From Psettodes erumei (lineage: Eukaryota; Chordata; Actinopteri; Pleuronectiformes; Psettodidae), in NCBI GenBank assembly GCA_016785225.1, contig JAFBJZ010000771.1:3730501-3794500 (forward strand): a stretch of 64,000 nt of DNA, in the 5' to 3' direction. The notes below the pieces were generated by a model. It did no database searches. It worked only from the letters and a program-made list of their open reading frames with translations, and was not told where the DNA came from. Numbering within the stretch: position 1 is the stretch's first letter; each line of letters starts with the position of its first letter. Both the position numbers and the translations under genes were made by a program. Shown piece after piece: positions 11,891 to 25,700 of this stretch.

Positions 11891-13480
11891 GTGAAAAGAA
11901 AAACGGGTCGCGTTTGCTCTTATTTGCTGTTGCTTTGCGTGTATAATTTTCATTTACTTATTTTTTTGGGTTAAAAAACGAACTGCGTGAATATAGCCAC
12001 TGAGAATGTGTACTAGGGTGTAAGTGTTTACCACCCAGCGACATGTAATAGCACTTCATTTTGTTTATAGTGGTCTCCTGTTCTGCAGTGATGGAATAAC
12101 CATTATGAGGAAAACCAGTAATTGCCTCCACCCCAGCAAACCAGTGAGTGAAAGTGCACCCAGTAGAGCGTCATTGGACCATCTAATGAAGGGCTCTGCT
12201 GGCCTGTGCTGCAGACATGCTGCATGCCCACCCACCTGTGTAGAAATAGCAGCCCGCCATGCAGGTAATTATCAGGCCCTTCTTAGACACTTGGGGGTTC
12301 CACGTAGCACTTTACACCTTCGCCCAGCCCCATTTTGGAAGCGTTTACCTTCTTTCCCACCTGGTATCCACCTCCATGGCATGTACTTCCCTACTGATGC
12401 AAAACCCATTTTTCCCCCCCCTCTGGCTTTGTTTCTTCTTATGAGTCTTGGGTCTGAAACAAGCATTGGATTTGTTGGCCGGGTAACACGCACAAGGCAT
12501 TTCGGTTTGGGTTGCTGGTGCCTCTCTCTGTGCTGGCTATATACAGACAGTGTGTGTATTGTGTACAGACAACAGGTAGATTACGTAAAAGACGAGCAAT
12601 AGATGCTACATGGCGTGTCAGTGGATGTGCAAACAGCAGTGATGTTTATGAGAACGAAATTGTGGTGTGTCAGTATTTGTAGATCTGAGGCAGTGATATG
12701 GTGACGTATTTTTTCCTGTTCTATATCGTCGTAGCCTGTTTTTTAAAAAAGTTTTTCAGTGAAGACGTTTCAGATCTCCTTTCCACACCGAGTTTGTGGC
12801 CTGCTCGTCCAGTTTGCCAGTTGCAGCTTAAAAACCCCCACCCCAGCCGGTACAGTCCGGGTCAGGTGTCAAGAGGACTGCACGCTGGCTTGTCTGTGTA
12901 GCTAGTGCAGATTCATTCAGCAGAAATAATAGGTAATCACCGTTTTTTTCCTCCTTCGTGCAACGCACTGTTCGCCCCAAAAAATAATTCTTAATCTGAA
13001 CACGGGTCAGTTTCTGTGTGCGACCGCGCGCCGAAGCCAAACGAGAGCCAACTTCATCCGCTTACGAACCACTCTCACGGCTTCTCGACTTTGCGGGTCG
13101 TCCGCTTGTTCATCCCCGAATTTAAAGTAATCTCTGAATTGCCACTGTAGGTCTGCCTCTAATTGACAATTTCGTTCACGCTCCAGTGTTCGAGCTTTTG
13201 CTCCAATCCGCTCCCCTTCCCCGTTTTCATGGCTTTCATAATTGCCACCAACATAATGACACAGTTGCTGTGGCAACCGCCTCTCTCTCCTGCACACACA
13301 CATTCACCGGCTATTTTAATTTTGCAGGTTTTCTCTCGTTCTTTTACAACACCGTCAAAGCCCTGCCTTTTGCTCCTTTTTTTTGAAAGAACAGCAGCCA
13401 AAATCCAGGTCTTCGTGGTCATTCATTCGTTTAATGGAGGGGAACAACAAACGGTGAATAAAAGTGAACGTCACCAGTTG
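11891..13480. other. Intergenic region between UBE2S and SHISA7
   Basis: An open frame of 192 codons at 12024-12602 runs through this stretch, but it has no recognisable domain and its composition looks random. No repeat or RNA gene is recognised. Confidence 0.55.
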
Positions 13481-14144
13481 AATGGGCCCGACGATCGCCG
13501 GCGCCGAGCGGCGCGGAGTTGAGCGTCTCCTCAGCACCGAGTCCGACCGACCGACCGACCAATCACAGCGCTCCCCCACCGGCGGACCTCCGTGAGGCCA
13601 CAGTCACAGTTAGGCGGTGTAACCAATCTGTCTCGGACATTACGAAGGTCGCCAGCCTCGGTCAGCTGTAGGCGGAGAAAAGTTCCTTTTTTTTTGTAGT
13701 TTGACATTGTCAACATCTGACCGTTGGATTACTGCGGGATAGTTACACTCCGCAACTTGTGCTGTGCAGCAAACGGAATTTTCCCACTGTTAGTCGTTAT
13801 AGTTGAATCGCCTTGTCACATGTATCAGAAAATCTCGTTGGGCACTCTCTCTCTCTCCCTCTCACTCACACACACAGACGCACACAGTCTCTCTCTCGCC
13901 CCCCCCCGTCTCTTCTTTCAGCCGCGATAATGGATTGCCAGTAACTGGATGGAGAGACAGAAGGGACGGTTGACATCTGCAGTGACTGTTTAAAGAAACC
14001 ACGATGATTTAAAAACAGGTGGCAAATCCAGCAACAGTTCGAGCTGCTACGATAACAGGCTGCCAATCTGAGAAACGCTGAGATACAGTGCGCAGGCTCT
14101 CCCTGCGCTGCTCTCCAGCATCAAAACCCCAGAGCAACGCACAG
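13480..14144 (+). promoter_or_regulatory. shisa7: SHISA7 promoter and non-coding first exon
   Basis: A GC-rich stretch with CGCCGGCGCC-type sequence around 13490-13520, a CCGA tetranucleotide repeat (about 13542-13560) running into a CCAAT box (13559-13563), then a 5' UTR-like stretch ending in a good donor (CACAG|GTAAGA, exon end 14144). The matching acceptor is at 17995 just before the coding start. The first few hundred bases are promoter and the rest exon; the exact start of transcription is not visible. Short upstream ATGs are present, for example ATGGATTGCCAGTAA near 13930. Confidence 0.55.
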
Positions 14145-15729
14145 GTAAGACACGACATCATACCCTTTTTTATCAATTCAACAGCAATTACAGAATTACG
14201 GGCAAAAAATGCTTTATACGCCCAGTGCGTGTTTTGCGTGCATGATAAAAAAAAAAATGAGTTTGGCAGCTGTTTTAGATGGGCATCAGCTGTGCCGGAT
14301 GGATGTCAAACAAAACATTTGGATGAAAGAGCTACGCCACAGAAACACGCACACACACACGCACGGGTTTTACGTTTACGTTTTACGTTTGGCAGACAAG
14401 CTTTTCATCACTTAAACACTTTAATCGACAAATGCTCGCACATTATGAACATTTCGAGGTGAAGACCACTGAACACACACATACACACGCACACACACAC
14501 ACCGGCACGGATACACCCACGCACTCTGAGCCTACTGATACATGCAAGTCATGTCCATAACCCGCATGCTTGTTCATTCCAACTTGCAACTTATTAACCT
14601 AATGAAAGATGGGCTGTAGTCTGTAGGAGTCGACGTCCAAATCGCTCGGCTGATGCGGTCATTGCGCAGCATGTTTTACTGATGAGACTAAGGCAGCCGC
14701 TGCTCCGCGGCTTTCACTCTAGCAGGATGTCTTTTTGCATCAACGTCTCCATTCAGACGTTTTCCTTTCTCGTCGTCGATTCATTATCGCAGTGCGTTTT
14801 GCCCACAGCGTGTCTAAAGAAGAAAAAAAGAGAGGCCATTTTGTTTCATTTCCAACAAACACCTGTTGAGATCGCTGCATGCCGTGTGCACAGCTTGACA
14901 GCATCCTGCAACCACACAGGGGCCGCTTGGTTTCATTTGCACGGATATAATTGCCTGCAACGCCAGGAATCTGTTGAAATGTTTTGTCCTCCCTCCAGTG
15001 GCCATGAAACTCAGGGATGCGTCTTACACAGTTCTCAATGTGCGCCCTTCACCTTTTGCTTCCCAGCCTCACTCTCTCCACTGCATTGCTTCAGCAGCAC
15101 AGTACAGAGTGAGATGCTCACAGGAACATTTTGCTGTTTTTTTTTTTGTTGTTTTTTTTTAGCATTGAGTCCCTTTGCTGGAAAGATGTAACATTAGACG
15201 TTGGAATTGTGGGCGCAGAAGAGCTGGCCCTCAAAAAGTAGAATTCATTTTTTTCTGCAATTTGAATTTTTAAACCTCATGCACTGTTGAACAGCTGTAA
15301 TCACGCATTTTTATCGAGGTGTGGTTTGGATATGTGGCCGGCAAATCATCATGAAGTGAATATGGTCAGGAAAAGAGCAAGGGAAAAATAGGTACATGGA
15401 AGTTGAGCAGATGCCAGTGCAAGTGCATCAGCATCCTCTTGTTGAGCAAGAGACAGGCAGATGCGACTTTGAAATCTGGTTTGGTTAATGGGTGAAGATT
15501 GGATTCTGCCTCCCTTTCTCTTCCACTGCCGCTTTTCGCTCGTACACAGACAGAGCTGCAGTGCTATTCTGAGAGAGTTAGCTGCCTCAACCCACGCACA
15601 GAATCTGAGAAAGAGAGAAAGGCAGAGAGAATGAGGGAGAAAGAGGAAAAGGAGGGAGCAGGAGGAAGAAAGGAGAGGCAGAGGCTGACTACAAGGAGGT
15701 TTACAGAATGCCTACTATAGTCTCTCACT

Positions 15730-15732
<3 letters not shown>

Positions 15733-15764
<32 letters not shown>
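15733..15764. repeat. CA dinucleotide microsatellite
   Basis: Sixteen uninterrupted AC units, directly visible, inside SHISA7 intron 1. Confidence 0.95.
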
Positions 15765-15766
<2 letters not shown>

Positions 15767-16151
15767 CCTTTGTACAGTTTTCAGATTCTTCCCCTTTAAC
15801 TGTTCTAATAGCATCTGATTAACATTCTCGATTAGCACTCTACTTGTGTGTGGCATGGACAATGTTTGCAGATCTGTTTGGTGGTGCTGTTTTGTGCGAT
15901 GTGCCGTGTTGTATTGGTAAGTGCTGGGAGAAATGTACTTGATTCTGTGCCACCCACACACCGCCCTCCCACTCACGGTCGTCTCTGCATCTATACCTCT
16001 GGCTCTTCCCGCTCGCCACAATCTCTTTGCTCGTTTAAATCCCTACCCTGCATTTATCCCTCTGCTCTCCTTCTCTCTTTCTCTATCACTGGCTTTTCAG
16101 GAGCGTGTTCCTCCTGCAGCCACACACTTGGCATCTACACAATGCCCGCAT

Positions 16152-16176
16152 ACACACACACACACACACACACACA
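16152..16176. repeat. CA dinucleotide microsatellite
   Basis: About twelve AC units in SHISA7 intron 1. Confidence 0.95.
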
Positions 16177-17997
16177 TGCACATAATGCAATTAATAAAAA
16201 TGACTGTGTTGTGTGCACAAGTACTCAAAATGCGCTCAAGCCCAAGTGTCAATAAGTCAGGGGAAGGAATTGCAGAGATTCATTCTAACCACTTCTCTTG
16301 TTTGTGTTACAGTGGACAACACATTCCAGGTTTGATTGTTGACATGTAAACACTGAAGACTATTCTGGAAAATCAAGCAGAACGCTTAGAGTCGACGAGA
16401 AGGAAAAATTCGCCCGGAGAGCTCTTTTGGAACATTAGTCAGTGGGAGAGCTGCTGCTGCTTTGTGTCTCTCATTTTTCCTCCGCTGAACTCTCCTCAGA
16501 AGGTTAGAGGAGCATGTAACTGAAACGAGTGGAGCCCTCGGTGATTTCAGCATTCTGTCTCCCCCCATCTGTGCCTACATTCTCTGCTACAGATAGGGAC
16601 ATTTTGATAATTACATGTAATTATAATTTCTGTGGGAGACAGATCTGCCTCTGTCTATTATTGCCCAACACCTCCAACACAATAACTTCACACATTTACA
16701 TATTTCTCAACAAAAGTGATATTCTTTGAACCTTAGAGACAAATCAGGAACAATTTTACTTGGAGAGACGTGTCACATGGAGAAGAGAATTGACGTGCCA
16801 TTCAGATCGTGTCTAATGAGTTATTTTGTGCCTAGAAGCTGAAAGCAGAGCATTTAAAAATCCATGACTTTTGCCTCAGTTTGCAATGTGTTTTGCAGGC
16901 TGGGAGTCGTTTCCCTGGTTTATGCTTACTCCTAGTTTTCCGTTTTTACAGTCTTTTAGCACTTAAGCTGAGCCTGCCTCATTGTCACCCCCCGTCCCAA
17001 TCACAGTAACAGTCTGTGCCAGGCGAATACTGATGCACATTAATCTGACCGTAGAAAAGATTGAGATAAAGTGTGTGGTTTATCTCTAGATGTAAGGAGT
17101 GCCTGGAACAAATGAACACAGAGATAAGTCCCTGCTCCAGAGAAACTATAGGCACTAATTAATGGGCAGTTTTCATCAGTGGTGCAGCCTGTTATTTCCA
17201 TTTGATTGTTTACAATGCCCAAAAAGCACCAAATATATGATGAAAATAATTGATTTCGTAGGTTTTTCCAGGAAAGAATTGCTGACAACTTAAATAAGTG
17301 CCAATTCTGAATGTGTGTCGTGTCAGACTGAAATAGTCGTCCAGGAATGAACAAAACAGATATAGAACTGTTTACATGTGCACAAAAGCACTGGCCATAG
17401 ACTTTGTTCAAGTGCCATGATCAGCACAGGAATGTATAGGACTGCCATATACTAAAAATACTTTAATTACTATTAATTTCTACTGGGTTTTGTGCTTTGA
17501 AAGAAATTCAGATACACATTCTTTTCTTCAGTGGCACATGTCGAACAAGACATTAAGGATTAAAAGTATGACAACTGTAGTTTTCAATTTGTCCTTTTTA
17601 CAAGGCTGCATCCATTTTAGTGATTTTGTTTGGAGGGCAAACGATGAGGTCATCACACCTTCCTTTCTAGCAGTAAATTAAAACAATTTGAATCCCATTA
17701 TCCACAATTATTCAAACCTACAAACTGATTACGATAGTTTTCATTTTGATTATTCCTGGAGATTTTTCTATTATTACATCATAAAAATACTCAGTTTACA
17801 CCCAAAACAAAAATAAAACTGGTTTCAAATTCCATCATCCAACATTACTGAATGACACTACTGATACGCCTTCAGTATTCAGAGGGCTGTACATGCTTCT
17901 TGAATATTTCACATGCCATTTTAGTGGGTTAAACTGCAAAAGAGGATACAGCATTGTAACTACATTGACTCAACAAAAGAAAATATATCTCTTAGTC

Positions 17998-18003
17998 ATG
18001 TAA
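17998..18003 (+). promoter_or_regulatory. shisa7: Start-stop upstream element (ATG TAA) before SHISA7
   Basis: Two bases after the exon acceptor the sequence reads ATGTAA, a start codon followed directly by a stop, and the SHISA7 ATG follows two bases later at 18006. Such minimal upstream frames are known to stall ribosomes. The arrangement is seen; a regulatory effect is inferred. Confidence 0.6.
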
Positions 18004-18005
18004 AA

Positions 18006-21000
18006 ATGACGCCCACTGCCAATCTCAGAGTCCTCGCTGTCTCCCTGCTCTCCCTCCTTACTGCCCCACTTACCACTTTTGTGGAGACCTCTCCGCCCCC
18101 CCCTCCTCAGCACATAGACCCCTCAGGGAGGCCATTCACAGAGGAGCCCAAGAGTGGCCCCAGCCCCACGCTCCTGCTCTTTGCCATCCAGGCCAATATC
18201 AGGCCAGCTGCTCTCCAAGGCAGGACCAAAACCCCTGAGAAAATTCCAGAGACTTCAGAGGGAGTTCTGGAGGCGCCTCCGAGGCCCCTGCCCCAGGTTA
18301 TGTTCCCCAAGAATGTAACCTCAGCGGAGGCTCTGGCCCCTCCCTTAGGCGCAGCCCAGGTAGCGCCAATCCGACCACGGCTGATAGACGTATGGATGGA
18401 TGTGTGTCGGGGGTATTATGATGTAATGGGACACTTTGACAGCGCTTTCAACTGCTCCAAGGACACCTTCATCTACTGCTGCGGAACCTGCCACTACCGC
18501 TTCTGCTGTCCAGAGCGTAGGAGGCAACTAGAGCAGGACATGTGCAAAAACTACGACTCTCCAGACTGGGCCAAGCCACAGACAGACGCCATGATGATAC
18601 CGGAGGAGTTAGGTCCTGACCCAGACTTTGATCCACTGAAACAACAGAGCCACAACACTGGTTTCGTCATTGGTGGTGTGGTTGTGTTCATGGTGGCCGT
18701 GGCTGTAGGTATCAAGGTGGTCTTCAACAAGGTGCAGCAGGAAGCCAACCAAAGGGACCTCAATATGCCCAGGTGAGGCTCTGACATTTTTTTCATCACT
18801 CTACTACTGGATTTTGCCTCCTCACTCCATGTAGGAATACTCTAATGAAATAAGGTTTTCCATAAATGGCCAAGATTCATCATTCTGGACTCAGAGTAAT
18901 GTTGTTAGTCATCAACTGAAAACATATTTGATCTACATATAGTGGTTGCTGCAGAGCTCATGGTTGTTTGGATTTCCTCAGGGCTTTTTACTTTGTATGT
19001 GGCCTGTAATCTTGGCAGTAAATATATGCCTTTTGATTTTTGAACAGGTTACATTTTTCTGTCTTTGGCTACACTAGTGCAGGATGATGGTAGTACTAGA
19101 CCAATATTTAGTGGTGGTTGGTCGCCTAAAGAAAGCAAAGTATCACTTCTTTTTCTGATTTTGCTATCAGCCAATTATTGTTGAGTTTAATCTCATAATT
19201 CCTTTTTGTTTTTATGCGTTATATAATTAGAGCCCTGGTTGACATGCTGCGGCACCAGTCGAGCCCGGTCCAGCAGGATGAGAGAAACAACAGCGTGGCT
19301 CTGGCTGTAGGGGACGGACAGGGGACACTGGGGAGAGCTCCAAAAAATCTTTATGCCCCAGGACTGCCCAGCAAGGACAACAGATGTGAGGGTTTAGAGC
19401 TTTATAACATTAGTGAATAGCGCAATCAGAGCTTTTGTAACTGCATCCTCCGTATGCAGAGGCCCATCGAGTATGTCATTTATACGAATGCCTGTTTTTT
19501 TTTGGTGTGTTTGTGTTCCACCGCTAAGATATCTTCAAAATTATTTCTGAGACAGGAAAAATAATAATCCGTAATGGTGGGTGTAAAAAAAAAAGTAAAT
19601 CTTCATCCTGTGTTTCTCTTTATTGGCTGTGGTCAAAGAGAAATGATACCTCTGACTTCTCATGTGGAAATATTTATTCACCACTCCAAAATTCAGGTGG
19701 TTAATGCACAGGTGTCTAGTCACAGCTGTTCATAAAATATGTATGCCTTATACGATCCTATGAAGGTGAATTGATGCAGATAGCTATATGTGCATAGTTG
19801 CTGTGATCTCTTTATGATAAAATGCCACTGCTCGAAACTGCCTGACATCCATTTTGTGAGCTGATTACCTTATGTTCTTTTGACTTACAGTGGGCAATTT
19901 GCAACACAATTTCATCCACTCATCAGGCTCCAGCCCCAAACACACTGCAACTATCGGTAAGGCAGCTGGTGAAAGCTGGGCTCCGATGTAAATTGCATAT
20001 AATCACCAGGATGCTTCATTTACCTTATTCAATTTTGTTTTAAGCTGAAAAAAGTCTCATTCATCCCAACAATAATAATGATTATCATAGCTTTGGTTGC
20101 TTGTGTTGGTGTCGAAAGCAAGTTAAAATCTGCCTGTTCCCGTGAATGTTAGCAGATTCACACCCTGCTACCTGCAGTGCACTATATCCAGAGGAGCAAA
20201 TCTCATTTAACAAACAGTCATTTTCTCCCCGTGGTCTCCGCAGAGCGCACCCCTCGGATGAACAATGCTCAGCTGGCGGCTGGAGGCACCCTGCTCTCCA
20301 GTAAACACAACAACACCAAATCCCAGCCTGCCTTCCACCACTCCCTGCACAACCTGGCTCAGCTGCCCCCCTCCTATGAGAGCGCCACCAAGCCTGAGCT
20401 CAACAGATACTCCTCACTCAAACGCCTCGGTAAGTACTGTCTGCCCCTCGCTCCCATCACGGTGCGCACTGCGCAGCTGTTTCGTGAGCACTGGAGCGCG
20501 GTGACACTCTTGACAGTATGGCATAGAGCGCAGGGTTTGTCATTCTGTGCTGATTCCGTTTGCGGTGGTGATAAACAATTCAGAGAAGTTTTGTTTGGCT
20601 TCCAGAGAAAGGTCTTGATGAGTACTCCTCCGGTTACTGCACCACCAAGCGTCGGCCTCACACAGCCCAGCCGGCCCTCCAGTCCTCCCAACACCACCTC
20701 CACTGGGGTGGAGACTACACCCTCAGTGGGAGAGGAACCCTCCCCAGGCACGCAGCTCGTCCCTGGATCCCACCACCGCCTTCTGGCATGCCTGCCTCCC
20801 CCACCCCAAATCCTTACCCTCTGGATCCCCCGGAGCCCCAGTACAACCCCAACTACGAAACTCTCTCCAAGCCCCCGAGGAAAGTGAAGTCCACTGACCA
20901 GCTGCTCAACATGGGTGATGTCCCTGGCAACACGGGAACTCTGTCCAGGCTGTCCAAGAACCAGCAACACCAGTACTACAAAGCCATGGCTGCCTCCAAT

Positions 21001-21525
21001 AAGAACTCCAACACGCAGACCCTCACCCGCAAGACCCAGGACAGGCAGGAAAGACAGGAACGGTTGCTCATGTCACCGGACCATTTGGAAGAGAGGATGG
21101 GGGTTGGAGGGATGGGTGTTGTAGATCCATATGCCCACACAGGAGGAATTGTCCCCACGCTGCCTCGCCAGCAGAAGGCCCAGTCCCAGCAGAATGTCTG
21201 CGCCACACCGTCCCTCGACCGGCACCACATGATCAAGATGAACTCTCACCCGACATCCGGACGAGAGCAGGAGAGGAACACGGCCATGACAGGGCACATG
21301 AGCGGGGGCATGGGCTGGGCGGGGGAGATGCCCGGGGCGGGGGTAGTCATGGGAACGGGAACACTAGGTGGCCACAGTGCGAGGAGGATGGCTTTTGCCG
21401 CAAAAAGGCAGAACACCATTGAGCAGCTACATTTCATACCGGGAGGGGGTGGTGGGGGGTCCGGTGGTAGTGGAGGAGGCAGTCAGGGTATCAGGACTGG
21501 GAGTAAAAATGAGGTGACAGTGTGA
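18006..21525 (+). CDS. shisa7: Shisa family member 7 (5 coding exons)
   Basis: Single-pass neuronal membrane protein, an auxiliary subunit of ionotropic receptors (AMPA and GABA-A in mammals). Coding exons are 18006-18772, 19231-19385, 19891-19956, 20244-20429 and 20606-21525, all in frame, giving 697 residues (human about 540). Residues 1-25 look like a signal peptide. Residues 134-180 are the Shisa cysteine-rich domain (CRGYYDVMG...AFNC, then YCCGTCHYRFCC). A transmembrane segment lies at about 219-240. The cytoplasmic part contains RALVDMLRHQ, APKNLY, SPKHTATI and PPSYES motifs and ends in EVTV, a class I PDZ ligand. CRGYYDVMG and the UBE2S neighbourhood favour SHISA7 over SHISA6 and SHISA9. 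The last exon has a long glycine run. The 66-base exon 3 keeps frame and could be skipped without a frameshift. Confidence 0.88.
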
Positions 21526-21854
21526 GGTTTGTGCCTAATGTAGAGTTTACCCCTCATGTAAAGTATGGGAGTAGATCACCCTTCTGCATTTAACTATTAG
21601 ATATACAACTACAAGAAATAAAACTAGAAGCATAAAATATAGTGACAGTACAATGTGTTTAGGCTATTCAAATTAGTGTTATCGTGTAATTACATAGTTT
21701 AAATATGATTGCATAAAAATCTAGGTGAGGAATATCCATTCCAATTATGTGATAGCCTACATCAGCCATATTTTGTAACTGAATTTGCCATATTGCCATA
21801 TACAGCAGTGCCATTACAGACTGACAAGAAGGGTGTGTCGTTCATAGTTTTGTT

Positions 21855-21870
21855 TATATATATATATATA

Positions 21871-21902
<32 letters not shown>

Positions 21903-21907
21903 TATAT
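21855..21907. repeat. TA dinucleotide microsatellite
   Basis: Two TA runs (21855-21870 and 21872-21907) separated by one G, directly visible. Confidence 0.95.
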
Positions 21908-22250
21908 ATGTTTTTCAAAAAGTACTCAGGAGCCATATTAGATAGGGAACCAGATATAAAATATATAAAAATAGAGGTTGATCAAGACGAGGACTATGTG
22001 GAGGATTGTATCACAGAATTTCATACAGAACTGAGCCAGCTTACCTGCTGGACTGTCAACCTGCTCAGCCCTTGTCAACATCAATTTATTAAACTGAATC
22101 TCATTGGCCAAGAGCCCGGTGGACCAGATGAATCTGAATGAACCCATGTGCCCAGTGAGGGCTATTGGCGATACGGCTGAACTGACCCAATCCTGACGCA
22201 GGGAGACAGAACTGCTTTTTGTTGCTTCCTATTTAAATGTGTGGACAAGG

Positions 22251-22293
22251 TGGGGGCTTGGGTGGGGTGGGGGGGTTGGGAGTTGGGGGTGGC
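22251..22293 (+). other. G-rich tract with G-quadruplex potential
   Basis: At least five runs of three or more G separated by short loops (TGGGGGCTTGGGTGGGGTGG and onward). In the sense strand of the likely SHISA7 3' UTR it could fold as RNA or DNA. Folding is inferred. Confidence 0.5.
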
Positions 22294-22700
22294 TGTTTCT
22301 GACCAGGACACAGCAGCCTGACACCTACTGGCAGGACTCTGCACCTGATTTTGAACTGCAAACGTACCCACATTTCCAATCTGATGCCTGGGTTGCCTCG
22401 TTTTCCACGTGACCTTAGATCAAATCCCCAGAGGACCTCACGCTCTGATCACTGTTACACTACAGGAGTGAAAGATGATGCTAGATTTGGGTAAATTTTC
22501 CCTAGTTTTCCCATCTATTGATCAGGACCTATCCTTAAAAAACAGTGGGCTACCAAATAACGTAGCGCCATCAGTCACAGTGAACTACGGGCAGAAAAAA
22601 AAAAAAACTTGACATAAACACGAGTCAAGAGATTACAGAACAGACGTATGTGTTCAGTTTACCAATAAAAAGGCAACTTGATTTAACGTAGGTTGCGCAT

Positions 22701-25700
22701 GAGGAGCAAAGGTTTTTCTACAGAGCACAAATGAATAGACCATGACGCAGCGGTTGCACTTACACAACTGTCCTTCAAAAGCCATTTATGGAGCTACAAA
22801 GAAAATACCACAGAGGAAGCTGGTCTGACAATCACCATTTTATTCTTCTCGTCCAGGTGACAAATTATACAAGTCAGTGATGTTTTGTACAAAGGATTGG
22901 CTTCAGAGCAAGCCAAAAAGCCTCTTTGAGTCGGGAGCGGGGGCAACCTGAAGCCTTCTCCTCTCGCGTGGCTCCGTATAGCATGAGAGACTCGGGTGGT
23001 TAGGAAGCCCTTCCCATCCTCAAGACAAAGACTTTGCTGTATCATAACGCACTTCAGCCAGTATGAGTTTAAAAAGAAAAACAAGAAAAGAAAAAAAAAA
23101 ACTTCATCAATAACAACGCTTATCAATACTAAGGGCTATCCTATCCTATATACTGTAGTTTGTGATATCTGTGGTCCATATAAAATGCTATCTCTTTCTC
23201 TTGATTTTGTGTTGATATTGTCATGCTGTATTAAGTATTAACGTGTACAAAAAAACAAGAGCAATTCAAGCACAGTTCAAGGAGAAACATAGAGACAAAA
23301 ACTTTGCACAAATCTACCCCCTGATATTTGCACCAGATACAAACATACTTTTGTATCGTGTCCTCAAGGTTTACATTCTGTACAAGCATGGCTGAAAGTG
23401 TGACTGATCGATGTATTAAGGTATTGTATTGAGAGAGGGTGTTTTTCCCCCTTATCAACAGAAATCAGAGGTGATTACGCAGATTGAAGAAGGAGCGGGT
23501 TACTGCTCGTTTTTTGTTTGTTCAGTCATGTGAGAGGATACAGAGACAAAATGCTGACAAACAGAAACACAGATTTCATTCGGACAATCTTCCTATACAC
23601 AGTGCTAAATGTAATCGTTCTGAATATGATGGAGTGTTATTATTAATAATTATTATAATTGTTATGGTTATTATTAACAATTATGATGTGATGTTCTTTT
23701 ACTTGGTGGGATTTAAGTGTTTATTGTTTTTAGATAACTAGCATTCTCACGACTGGTTGGTTTTTCATACATCTGGTCATAAATTCAAGTTTTTAAAAAC
23801 ATTCCAGATCTCGATGCATGCCAGCTCCATTTCATTGAGAGGCATTTAACAGTATGCCTGGATTTTAGGGTCATCAATGCTTTCATGGCCAAACTTTCCA
23901 GCTGTATGGACTGTGCCTAGACATCGGCCTTACGACTTCTTGATCTCAAGTGATTACTTAGGTTTCCACTCTGGTACAAAAACAACTATTGAAAAAAAAA
24001 AAAATCTGCAGCCTTCTATACATATGTGTGGGATAGATGAGTTTGGGATGTGCCGGAAGTTGGTAACACCATCAGACTAGAGACAGTCTGTTGTCTCCAC
24101 TGCAGCAGCCTGACTCAATAGCTTATTATGGGTTGCACGCACAAAACCCTTGACGCCATAATGTGTGTGTGTTTGGATGAATGTTTATTATACAGATGGG
24201 AGAAAAACTGAGGTCTGACGGAAACCTGGATGCTTTGAGTGCAGTGTCTTTTTCAGGGAATTAGGACAGATGACATACAGTAGTTTTAGATTTTTTAATA
24301 GAGCCACAAAAGGTCTGTAGCAAAGTCTGTAATATCTCACAAGCCATATCCATCGAAACTCATTATCACAATTTTATAAATGGTTAATCTAATTTGTGCA
24401 AGTATCGTATTTTGTATAGCTAGTACAATCAGAATATTTTGAGTGATCTCTTTGGCATTAATTTGAGGGTTCAACAAATTATGTGTTAGTATTTAATGAA
24501 TTGTACAGTGCCAAACTCATTACATTTTGTTGTCTTTCTATTGTCGTAGCCTCGACCATGGCTACAGGGTTTATTCCTTTTTCACAACTGAGAAACTAAT
24601 ACACAGACAAGTGAGCTAAAAAGGCTATTCTTCAGAAAGAAATGAATGAATATGGTGTGTGTTTTACCATTATGAATTCATTTAGAGTGAGGACGGTTAA
24701 TGGCCACCTGAAATGTAAAGCATTATGAACAGTAAATTGTGTGGACAGGGACCGTGTCCAGTAATGAAATTCATGGATTTATTTTCATGCCTATAAATTT
24801 CAAAACAACCCTTTTGTTATTGTTCAATGCATTGATCCCCTTGGAATACGACAGTGACTTACAAAGAATTTGTATATTAAAGTTGGTGGGAAAAAATGTT
24901 TTGTCGTTCATTATTACTTCCAACCTGAGGCACTATTTTTTTTGTTATTTAATGGTATAACTGTATTCCCATTTATCTTACTATGTAACATTTTAAAGAT
25001 ACAAACAGTGAAGTAACAAGTATATTACCTTGCAACAAAATCAACACTATTAACAACATAAATTGCCTTACAATTATATTTCTAGTACTTTATTAATCTC
25101 TGAGAGAAACACTGTTCCTATGCATTTTAAAATGCTTGATAATACCGAACCAACTGATATAAGATTTAACAATAAAGCAGACTTCAGACACACATTTATG
25201 TTCCCTGCTGCAAAATGATAATTCTTCTCTATCTTGAGAGGGAATAATTAGCTATATAATCTAATTAATTTGAGACTCTTCTTGAACTAAAAAACATGGC
25301 AAGCCAATTAAGTACTCCTCTGTTTCAGCTGGAAATGTGTAGAGAATGTAGCCAACCCAGACATTTTTAGTGGTGAGAAGTATTCACATACTTTACTTAG
25401 GTAAAAGGAGAAATAATGCAAATATATACTATGCTTTATTATGAGTAAAGATCCTGTAGTGAAAATGTCACCTAAATAAAAGTTATATATCAATAACAGT
25501 ACATACTGTTCTGATGCAGCAGAAAACCTAGTGCTGTGAGTGTTACACAGTTATATTTATGCAGTATTTTAGTGTTGTAGCTGATGAGGTGATCATCATT
25601 TGAGCTTTACTATACCATAATGCAGTTAAATTTGTAACAGTGCATTGTGACTTAGAAACTCATAGTATTTTTGTAGATAAAATTGTAATATGCAAAATAA

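Larger units (their letters stand above)
14145..17995 (+). other. SHISA7 intron 1 (in 5' UTR)
   Basis: Bounded by the donor at 14145 and the acceptor CTCTTAG ending at 17995. It holds CA-rich tracts near 14343-14362 and 14474-14502, a CA microsatellite at 15733-15764 and another at 16152-16176. Open frames such as 14682-15191 and 15848-16255 overlap these repeats and show no homology. No other gene seen. Confidence 0.6.
21526..22700 (+). other. shisa7: Probable SHISA7 3' UTR
   Basis: Non-coding sequence after the stop codon with AATAAA at 21617-21622 and again at 22664-22669, so short and long 3' ends are possible. It holds a TA microsatellite (21855-21907) and a G-rich tract (22251-22293). 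Confidence 0.5.

Noticed and set aside
12024..12602. 192-codon open frame between UBE2S and SHISA7
   Set aside because: No domain, no homology and random composition. It lacks supporting splice or promoter context.
13530..13545. TCAGCACC resembling the left half of a REST/NRSF site in the SHISA7 promoter
   Set aside because: The right half (GGACAGCGCC) is not present, so a full site cannot be supported.
20430..20605. Possible in-frame retention of the 176-base SHISA7 intron 4
   Set aside because: The open frame running through it ends up out of frame with the last exon, whose protein is joined correctly only by splicing.
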